Below are positions 56,540-64,000 of a stretch of DNA of 64,000 nt, one piece after another. Where the stretch lies: contig OZ024874.1 in assembly GCA_964017185.1 (NCBI GenBank), positions 31,596,721 through 31,660,720 of the forward strand, read 5' to 3'. This stretch comes from Rugalucina vietnamica. Taxonomy: Eukaryota > Mollusca > Bivalvia > Lucinida > Lucinidae. Below the pieces are notes generated by a model, which did not search any database, was not told the origin of the DNA, and worked only from the letters and a program-made list of their open reading frames with translations. Both the position numbers and the translations under genes were made by a program. Within the stretch, counting starts at the first letter, position 1. The number at the start of each line of letters is the position of its first letter.

Positions 56540-56692
56540 TTGTGTGTTGAGGCTTAACATCCCAGTCAACAATTTTTCAGTCATGTCCGGACAGAGCCAA
56601 CCCTTCCTAAGTTTAACCAGTACTGTAGGGAGTTAATGTGTCTTGCCCAGGACCTCTCGATTCGGAGTCTGACGCTCTACCACTATGCAACC
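56540..56692 (-). mobile_element. tRNA-derived SINE, same family as 30243
   Basis: Minus strand: GCATAGTGGTAGAGCGTCAG head, GGTCCTGGGCAAGACACATT, CAGTACTGGTTAAACTTAGG, TGTTGACTGGGATGTTAAGC. The B-box region is deleted relative to the 30243 copy. Confidence 0.65.
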
Positions 56693-58373
56693 CCATATCT
56701 CTTTATAACATGGTTCATTATAACACAAACACAGTTTATCTATTTTTTAAAAAAAAGCAGAATACAGAGCTGACTTGTATCTACTCAATCAAGGACTTGA
56801 TCTGGACATTGAGGGTCAGGTCCTCAGTCCTAGATGGATATTGAAAGCAGAAAGTCATTCTTCAATAATAATATGTCACCAGTGAAAATTTTGGTACATT
56901 TGCTTTATGCATAAAAATACATACAGGTAGTAAGTAAGAATAGTAAGAACATTGCAAATAAATTCAAGTACAAAATGTGAGAAAGGTTTTTCAATTTTTA
57001 TGTGGGATGTAAATAGATAATGGATGGATGGTATGAAAGGATATTTTTCAACAGAAATAAGATAAAAATTTCATAGTTTTTGAATTTAGGAATTTTACAT
57101 TTCTCAAGATTTCTGTTCATCAAATGCATTTTGGCAGTTTGATAAAATTGTGTTCACAAGGAAATGGGACAGCTTTGAAGGTTTAACAAGTTATCACCAT
57201 ATAAGTAATTAAGCTCTTTTGGCAGATAGGTTGAGCTTGGATAACACTTTGAAACTTTTAGCACTTTTTAACAAACAAAACATAGGGTGCTTAACTTAGG
57301 TAACTCATGTGATAATTGGCTTCTAGCAAAATGCTTAGACAATGAAATTGCTGATTGGAACTCAGGAAAGGGAGATTATTTGAAAGAGCAGATTATTTTG
57401 TATTTTTGACAATTTGGCTTAATTTACTCTAAGGGACAGTTTGGCACCTTGAGATGGAATTTAGTACAAGGAATTTCATTGGTTTTTGCAAAAATGTTTA
57501 GGATTGGTCAAATGTAAGGAAACAATTTATTGGTTGATCTAAAAGGGAGAAATTTTGGAAACACAAATTTTTAGTTTTTGGAAAATCACTTCTGATCTGG
57601 ATATGAAACTGAGAACATGTGATTTTGCAATGTAGACTCTGCATAGACCATTTGACATTTATTGGCTTTGTGCAAAGACTTCCAAATCTTTGTAAAATCT
57701 TAAGTTGCAGTTTTAATGTGATGTGCTAAGAAGGACTTGTACAAAATAATAAATATTAGGACAATAATAAGGAGTGTAATAACAATTAAATGTAAATCTG
57801 GAACAAGGGAAACAGCAGTTGAATTTAGAAACACAGAACTTTACATTTTACAATTAAGGGCACAGATGAACAGTAGTTTTGGAAAATCATATGCTGGTGA
57901 CATCAGGTTTAGGACAATACAAATTGAAGTATTTCGCGTAACAACAGGAACATTTTGGAAATTCATAGTGTAAGACTTCAGGAACAGAAAGTGACAAAAA
58001 GTGCAGTGTGTTTAGGACAATTTTAGGACATTGTGAAAAAGTGATTTAGGAACAATTTAAGACATTGAACAAGTGAATAAATCTGCATCAATCGCGTTTT
58101 TACATTGTAGAAAATAATAATTAAAATTTGGAAAACTACATATCTATCTTGAAGTTTTATTTCTGCGATTAGGCTATAGGCCAGAGACATTTAAACTGTT
58201 CACATGGTGGTCGTTAAGCTTCAGTGTACATTAGGGTCCTGTGTGCTACCAAACAGCTTGAGCTCAATTCCCCAAATCTGCCAAGCGAGTGCATTCACAC
58301 AGTGACCTCGAAACGACATTAGGCTATTACAATTAAGCCATAGCAGCGACTGTCTTTCGCCTTGTGACAGATG
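56693..58373 (+). other. AT-rich region upstream of the LTR element; may include its 5' LTR
   Basis: No independent gene seen. A primer-site-like TGGTGGAGAATCCGGGT starts at 58374, so the LTR should end just before it, near TTGTGACAG. The matching 3' LTR is outside the window, so the LTR start cannot be fixed. Confidence 0.3.
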
Positions 58374-58583
58374 TGGTGGAGAATCCGGGTACGAGAACCT
58401 CTCAACTCTTCAAGATAGACAACCGACTAGCCAGCCAGATTCAACAGATGTCAACCAGCCAACGCAGATGAGGACCGACTAGATGTTCAAAGAACCAAGA
58501 ATACAGATAAGTTAAACTGTCGGTACTTTCCATACTATTTTTATTTTATTTATTGTGTAGATTTAAGATTAGATATAAGCAAA

Positions 58584-60974
58584 ATGCCTCAGTACAAAAA
58601 TAAGCTAAACTGGCACTGTTCAAAGAAATCTTGCAGCGTAAATTCTGCTAGCATTGACCGGAGTGCATGTAAGGTAGCTTTAATAGCACCTCTAGAAAAT
58701 AACTTAATTCAAGTAAATATAGGCAAGCAGACATGTTCAGGGCTGATAGATTCCGGCGCAACCATAAGTTGCGTGAGTGAACACATTTACAGGCGATCAT
58801 TCAAAAATGTAGAAATCATGCCAAGCTCATTAGCTCATATTGTAGGTGTATGTGGGGAAGTCCACAAGGTTCTTGGACAGGTAACATTGCCATTTAGGAT
58901 TGATGGTGTTGTTGTAGAGCATACTTTTCATCTGTTTGAAAAATTACATCAACCACTTATTTTAGGCATGGACTTTTTAAAGCAAAATAAGGCTAAAATT
59001 GACTTAGAGCAAGGTACTGTAAGTTTCAAAACAAGCAATAGTACAAAAAGTACAGCATGTGAAGATGAAGAGCCAACTGTTTGTCATATTTCCATGGGTC
59101 AAAACACAAAAACATGTGTAGGTTTGGTGAGGACAGTGTCTTCAGTGGTCTTGGAACCACAGGCTGAATGCACACTGCCTGTCAAAATTGCCTTATCATC
59201 AAATTCAGGCTCATTAGTCGACAGTGCTGTTCTTTTAGAACCTTCAGCTAGTCTTAACCAGGAAGGCTTAGTAGGAGGGAAGTGTTTAAGTGCTATAGGT
59301 GAGGGCTCTGGAGCATATAGGGTGCTAAATCCAACAAATTTTCCAGTCTATTTGAAAGAAAATTTTGTTATAGCAACATCACATTTGATGGATGAAGAAA
59401 ATATTACACAGGTCACTGATCATGATGACATACCTTCTGTAAATTTAACAGATCCATCTTTCGAAAATGATTCTGAAATGCATTATGAAAATATTGCAAA
59501 AGATTTAGGCTTGAATTTAGACCATTCTGAATTGTCGGATGAGCAAAAGCGCAAACTTTACACATTTTTGGGCCGAAATAGGGACATTTTTGCAAAAGAT
59601 TCTTCTGAATTAGGAGAAGCAAAATTTCATAGTCATGTCATTCATACTAAAACAGAAAAGCCTGTAAGTAAACCACCCTATAGACAGACACCTAAAATGC
59701 GCGCTGAGACAGAGCGACTAACAAATGAAATGTTGCAAAATGGTATCATTAGAGAATCAAATAGCCCTTGGCATTCACCTGTAGTGCTAGTTAAGAAACC
59801 CAATGGTGAGTACAGATTTGCTATAGATTATAGGGAGCTAAATAAAATAACAGAGCCTATTTCATTTCCAATTCCTACATTGGAGGAAGTATTTGACACT
59901 TTAGCAGACTCTAATGCTCAGATTTTTAGTTTGTGTGACCTGCGCTCGGGATTTCATCAGGTCCCATTATGTCCGTCTACGGCCGAAAAAGCAAGTTTCA
60001 TTACACATCAAGGAATATTCACGCCAAATCGTCTAGCGTTTGGTTTACGAAATAGTCCTAGTTGCTTCCAAAATTTGATGTCAAGATGTCTTAAAGACTT
60101 AAATTGGAAGATAGCTTTGGTTTATATAGATGATATTTTGATTTTTAGCCAAAATTTTGATCAACACTTAGACCATTTAGATCAGGTTTTCCAAAATTTG
60201 CGTGCAGCAAATCTTCGAATCCATCCAGGCAAGTGTAAATTTGCTGCTAGAGAAATCAAATACTTAGGTCATATACTTTCACCTAAAGGAATTAAGGTAG
60301 ATCCAAGCAAGTACAGTGCTATTGAGACTTATCCAGTGCCGAAAAACGTCAAAAATGTTAGAGCTTTTCTAGGTTTAGCACAATTCTATAGGAAGTACAT
60401 TAAATCATTTGCACAAATAGCTTTGCCTCTAAATAAACTGTTAAGAAAAGATGTAAAATTTGAATGGACTGAAGGATGCAATCAAGCTTTTCTGACACTC
60501 AAAAAGGCATTAATTACAGCACCTGTGCTTGCTTTTGCTCAATTTGACAAACCATTTATTTTAGCTGTAGATGCAAGTGATGAATCAATAGGTTTTGTAC
60601 TTAGTCAGTTAGATTCTGAGGGTAAGGAACACCCAATTGCTTACGGAGGTAGGGCATTAAGAAACGAAGAATTAAGATGGCACATCACAGACAAAGAAGG
60701 ACTCGCTTTAGTAGAAGCAGTAAGACAGTTCAGACCATATCTTGCCAGTATGCCGTTCACAGTTTACACTGACAATGTGTCTGTAAAATGGCTGCAGCAG
60801 ATTAAAAATTGTCAAGGTAGGCTTGGTAGATGGGCACTTTTATTACAAGGGTATAACATGGAGATTATCCAGAAAAGTAGCCGAAATAATGCAAATGCTG
60901 ATGGTCTCTCTAGACGGACGTATCCGCTGCCTCCAGAGGAGGAAATAGAAGATCAAGAGGTTTCAGTAAACTGA
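58584..60974 (+). CDS. Gypsy-type pol fragment: protease, reverse transcriptase, RNase H
   Basis: 796 residues. Aspartic protease motif LIDSGATIS at residues 54-62; reverse transcriptase from about residue 350 to 560, with the metal-binding YIDD box at 514-517; RNase H with AVDASDESIGFVL near residue 660 and YTDNVSVKWL near 730. These are retroelement enzymes acting in reverse transcription of the element's own RNA. The start ATG is at the first in-frame methionine after stops; no gag or zinc knuckle precedes the protease in this frame. Frequent A/T third positions match the surrounding DNA. It belongs to the LTR element above and is not a host gene. Confidence 0.85.
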   Translation: MPQYKNKLNWHCSKKSCSVNSASIDRSACKVALIAPLENNLIQVNIGKQTCSGLIDSGATISCVSEHIYRRSFKNVEIMPSSLAHIVGVCGEVHKVLGQVTLPFRIDGVVVEHTFHLFEKLHQPLILGMDFLKQNKAKIDLEQGTVSFKTSNSTKSTACEDEEPTVCHISMGQNTKTCVGLVRTVSSVVLEPQAECTLPVKIALSSNSGSLVDSAVLLEPSASLNQEGLVGGKCLSAIGEGSGAYRVLNPTNFPVYLKENFVIATSHLMDEENITQVTDHDDIPSVNLTDPSFENDSEMHYENIAKDLGLNLDHSELSDEQKRKLYTFLGRNRDIFAKDSSELGEAKFHSHVIHTKTEKPVSKPPYRQTPKMRAETERLTNEMLQNGIIRESNSPWHSPVVLVKKPNGEYRFAIDYRELNKITEPISFPIPTLEEVFDTLADSNAQIFSLCDLRSGFHQVPLCPSTAEKASFITHQGIFTPNRLAFGLRNSPSCFQNLMSRCLKDLNWKIALVYIDDILIFSQNFDQHLDHLDQVFQNLRAANLRIHPGKCKFAAREIKYLGHILSPKGIKVDPSKYSAIETYPVPKNVKNVRAFLGLAQFYRKYIKSFAQIALPLNKLLRKDVKFEWTEGCNQAFLTLKKALITAPVLAFAQFDKPFILAVDASDESIGFVLSQLDSEGKEHPIAYGGRALRNEELRWHITDKEGLALVEAVRQFRPYLASMPFTVYTDNVSVKWLQQIKNCQGRLGRWALLLQGYNMEIIQKSSRNNANADGLSRRTYPLPPEEEIEDQEVSVN

Positions 60975-60989
60975 AGATTCAGTAAACTG

Positions 60990-62780
60990 AAGTGTAGAGG
61001 GTTCCGTGCGACAAGCTTGTCCACATATGATTTTTCTACTCTGTATACTACATTACCACATAATCTAATTAAAGAAAAACTTCTGGATTTGATAGAGTGG
61101 ACCTTCAAAAGGGCATTAAAAAACTATGGTTCACTTTATATGGCATGTAATGACAGAAAGGCGTTTTTCACTTCCTCTGACCAAAGTCGGTATACACTTT
61201 GGTCATGTCAGAATGTATGCGACGCCTTATCCTATCTCCTTGATAATATTTATATTAGATTTGGAACCAAGTTATACAGACAAATTGTTGGCATTCCGAT
61301 GGGTACAAATTGCGCACCTCTCGTAGCTGATTTATTTTTATACTGCTACGAAAGAGATTTCATGGATTCTCTTAACCATGATAATCAAGCTGATGTTATC
61401 GAGGCTTTTAATTCCACATCTAGGTACCTCGATGACCTTTTGAACATTGACAACCCTTATTTTGAAGGTATGGTCAATCAAATTTATCCACCTGAACTTC
61501 AGTTGAACAAAGCCAATATCTCAGATACTGAAGCCCCCTTTTTAGATCTACATCTTTCTGTTGCTAATGGATTTGTTTCTTCTAAAATTTATGATAAGCG
61601 CGATGACTTTGATTTTGATATAGTAAATTTTCCTTTTTTGGATGGTGACGTTCCTCGTCGTGCGTCTTATGGTGTATACATTTCGCAACTTATTAGGTTT
61701 GCTAGAGTCTGCAATCATGTTACAGACTTCAACGCTCGAAATAAATGTTTAACGGCAAAACTTCTCCAACAGGGCTATCGGTATCATAAACTTCGAAAAA
61801 CATTTTCTAAATTTTATCGTAGACACTATGAATTGATTTCCAAATATAATGTTGGGTTAAAGACGCTTTTAAGTGAGGGCCTTTCGGAACCTGAATTTTA
61901 TGGTGACTTGGTTTACAAATTTAAGAAACTTAAAGGAATTAATGATTTTTCTTTTCAGTTCAGAAAAATCATAACACGTTACAGACGTATAGGTTATAAC
62001 TTGAATGTTATGCGACAGTCTGCATGCTTAGTTTTTAACCCAATCATGGTTGATGACTATGCTGCCTTCTTTAATTGCACGCCGGTGGGTCAGGCGTCAG
62101 ACTCTATGATGGCCCCGACATAAAGCTATTCATTTTAGTTGGTTGGGGCCGGAGCTTCTAGCCTGTTGCTTGGCCCACCGGGGTCCAACTGGTGTTTTTC
62201 TTTTGCTCCGGAGTTAGTAGGTTATTCGGCGCCCAGGGATCTCCATCGTCGGGCAGCTTACTCAGTCTGTGAGTCCTGGTTTTTGATTCATCAGGATGTT
62301 TATCATGATTTATTTGTTTGTTCTTGATGATTCATTTACTAGTTAGAGATTCACCACGAGGACCGAATAACTAACTAAATGTTATGAACCACTGCAGAAG
62401 CTGAGGGTGAGGTTATGGCCATGTAAAACCGGTTTAAGCCCGCCAGTAACTTTGTGTTACTGATCGTTCCAAGTCGATACTTCTGTGGTGGTTCTTTTTG
62501 TTTTATGTCTTGGTGTATAAAACTTTTTTGTGCTGTTGGCGCCTTATGTATGTTTTCATATTTTTAGTTAAGTTAAGGTAACTGAGTGGCCACCTATCGG
62601 GAAAATAGCTGCTCATTCGGCTTACGATATGTTTCATGGTATAAGTGCCTGATTGTTAGTTTGGTTTTTTCCCACCTCGGTTTTTGGAGTGGGAATCTTT
62701 TTCTGATTGCGCCTTTTCCTGATCTTTGCCTACTTGTACCTTTGTACGGTAGGCTATGAGGTAACTTTTTGTTATTCAAA
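60990..62780 (+). mobile_element. Penelope-like retroelement, 5'-truncated, inserted in the Gypsy element
   Basis: Lies between the RNase H and integrase parts of the Gypsy element, in the same orientation. It consists of the RT ORF at 61017-62123 plus about 650 bp of 3' non-coding sequence (start GGTTGGGGCCGGAGCTTCTA). A shorter copy of the last 240 bp is at 27890-28140, confirming that this 3' tail belongs to a repeat of its own. Exact borders are approximate. Confidence 0.65.
61017..62123 (+). CDS. Penelope-like reverse transcriptase, N-terminally truncated
   Basis: 368 residues. The frame opens within the RT core at TYDFSTLYTTLP (catalytic Asp at residue 5), then GIPMGTNCAPLVADLFLYCY at 92-111 and the second catalytic box RYLDD at 136-140. 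Then comes the thumb-like IYDKRDDFDFDIVNFPFLDG and YGVYISQLIRFARVC, a block typical of a group of metazoan Penelope-like RTs. The fingers part upstream of motif A is absent, as expected from 5' truncation. No GIY-YIG endonuclease follows the RT, unlike canonical Penelope/Poseidon elements. That is compatible with the Naiad group, whose endonuclease is N-terminal and would be lost here. ATG start is probably fortuitous. Confidence 0.72.
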   Translation: MSTYDFSTLYTTLPHNLIKEKLLDLIEWTFKRALKNYGSLYMACNDRKAFFTSSDQSRYTLWSCQNVCDALSYLLDNIYIRFGTKLYRQIVGIPMGTNCAPLVADLFLYCYERDFMDSLNHDNQADVIEAFNSTSRYLDDLLNIDNPYFEGMVNQIYPPELQLNKANISDTEAPFLDLHLSVANGFVSSKIYDKRDDFDFDIVNFPFLDGDVPRRASYGVYISQLIRFARVCNHVTDFNARNKCLTAKLLQQGYRYHKLRKTFSKFYRRHYELISKYNVGLKTLLSEGLSEPEFYGDLVYKFKKLKGINDFSFQFRKIITRYRRIGYNLNVMRQSACLVFNPIMVDDYAAFFNCTPVGQASDSMMAPT

Positions 62781-62784
62781 TGAC

Positions 62785-64000
62785 CCAAGTGATGTAAAGG
62801 TGCAATCTGTTGATACAGAGCCTGCTAAAAAGAGCTCAGAAAAGGGTACCAATTGTCCGAATCTGCAGCGTCTGCAACGAAACTGTCCAGACTTTCAAAC
62901 CATTTACAAGTATAAGGTAACAGGTGAGGTGCCTGAGGATGAAAAACAGGCTAGAACTCTAGTAGCGGAGGCTTCACAGTTTGAAATACAAAATGGTCTT
63001 TTATATCACTTCTACACACCCAGATCAAGAGGAGTACCAAGGGAAGAAAGGTTAGTAAAACAATTAGCTGTACCAAGGATCATGCGAGATGACATACTCA
63101 GGTCATACCATGATTCCTTAGCTGGTGGAGGACACCAAGGTCATGAGCGAACTTTTGCGGCAATAAGACTGAAATATTATTGGCCGAAAATGTATGATCA
63201 GATAGGCAAATATGTACAATCATGTGAACTATGTCAACAGGTAAAGCGACCAGTGCATGCGAAACCACCGCCTCTTCAGCCATTACCTGTGGCTGATCTT
63301 TTCGGTCGATGGCACATTGACATACTAAGTGGCTTACCTACCACAAAGGATAAGTATAAGCATATACTGGTAGTTGTTGATTCTTACTCAAAATGGATGG
63401 AGGCACATCCTCTTAGGACACAAGAAGCAACTGAAGTAGCGGCTGTTCTATACCGAGAAGTCATTACTCGCTATGGAGCGCCGAGGACTTTGGTCTCGGA
63501 CCGTGGCCAAACCTTTATGTCAAAACTGACAGCAGCTATGTGTGAGCTTTTTCAAATTACAAGGCATTATTGCTCCAGTTACCACCCACAATCCAATAGT
63601 CATGTCGAAAGAGCTAACTCTATTATCCTGCAAGCTTTCAGGATCTATTGTAAGGATAAGCAAGATGACTGGCCCGAAATTTTGCCTTCAGTCATGATGG
63701 CGCACCGTATGACCCCGTGTACTCAATCGTCACAAGAGTCACCATTTTTCCTCCTTTTTGGCAGAGAAATGCATTTGCCAATTGATACTGCTCTCCTTCC
63801 TAAAGACAATTTAGCTCAGGATCACAAAATCCATCTAAATAATGTGCTGCGTCAACTTGAGACCACACGCAAAATTGCCACTGAAAACATTAAAGCTGCG
63901 CAGGTAAAATACAAGTACCAGTTTGACAAAAGGTCACAAGAGCCTAAATTTCAGCCAGCAGACAGAGTATGGCTGTACTGTACTAAGGTAGCTCCAGGTA
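62785..64000 (+). CDS. Gypsy-type integrase region, open at window end
   Basis: Zinc-binding H-H-C-C segment (HDSLAGGGHQGHERT ... CELCQQ) at about 63105-63240, catalytic core with WHIDIL (63313), VSDRGQTF (about 63495) and the glutamate in HVERAN (about 63603), then a C-terminal part with FDKRSQEPKFQPADRVWLYC. Integrase joins the element's cDNA to host DNA. It is the downstream part of the interrupted LTR element; its end lies beyond the window. Confidence 0.8.

Larger units (their letters stand above)
58374..64000 (+). mobile_element. Ty3/Gypsy-like LTR retrotransposon, interrupted, runs off the window
   Basis: Parts in order: primer-site-like sequence (58374), pol region with protease, reverse transcriptase and RNase H (58584-60974), a foreign insertion (about 60990-62780), then integrase (about 62790 to the window end). 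No gag domain was recognised. The element is split by one large insertion, so it is a fossil as it stands. The long open pol regions suggest it is not ancient; age cannot be set without both LTRs. Ty3/Gypsy order (RT-RNase H before integrase) supports the family; clade unassigned. Confidence 0.8.

Noticed and set aside
59413-59622. Minus-strand frame opposite the pol region
   Set aside because: Antisense shadow of a long coding frame.

Overview
The window looks like nuclear DNA of a bivalve mollusc or a close relative. It is AT-rich, a host gene is split by long introns, and nearly everything else is interspersed repeat. The strongest lineage marker is a set of tandem-repeat-carrying elements that resemble the 'pearl' / DINE-1-like (Helentron-associated) elements described from oysters and clams. 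tRNA-derived SINEs ending in a TGTTGACTGGGAC-type core also fit. Species assignment is inference; no database search was possible.

Host gene: one gene is clear, on the minus strand. Six exons between 25250 and 15045 keep frame and splice sites throughout and encode the 463 C-terminal residues of a RhoGAP-domain protein, most like the ARHGAP20/TAGAP group. Its 5' exons were not found. A CpG-richer patch at 56.0-56.2 kb with a good minus-strand donor could be its promoter and first exon, but this is speculative.

Layout. 1-7.9 kb: nested pearl-like elements with 465-bp internal units, including one insertion proved by an uninterrupted copy of its target in the same window. 8-15 kb: palindromic MITEs and SINEs. 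15-25 kb: the RhoGAP gene, with introns full of repeats and a four-unit pearl-like element at 17.3-19.3 kb. 27.0-31.6 kb: a 4.55-kb element with terminal inverted repeats and mirrored clusters of a GATTCTTTATGATA motif. It has swallowed a second inverted-repeat element, a GATATC-rich array, SINEs and the 3' tail of a Penelope-like element. 31.6-52.6 kb: many copies of a ~235-bp MITE with a long central palindrome and 4-bp target duplications, a TTAA-flanked element, hAT-like elements, a ~2.3-kb 28-bp minisatellite and a 14-copy 21-bp minisatellite. 53.5-55.0 kb: a second pearl-like type with ~165-bp units. 58.4-64 kb: a Ty3/Gypsy-like LTR element (protease-RT-RNase H, then integrase) interrupted by a 5'-truncated Penelope-like element.

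No rRNA gene, stand-alone tRNA gene, CRISPR array or bacterial-type operon was seen. The most interesting material is repeat biology: two pearl-like families with different cores share one terminal architecture, and both repeat the nuclear-receptor half-site TCAAGGTCA in every unit.
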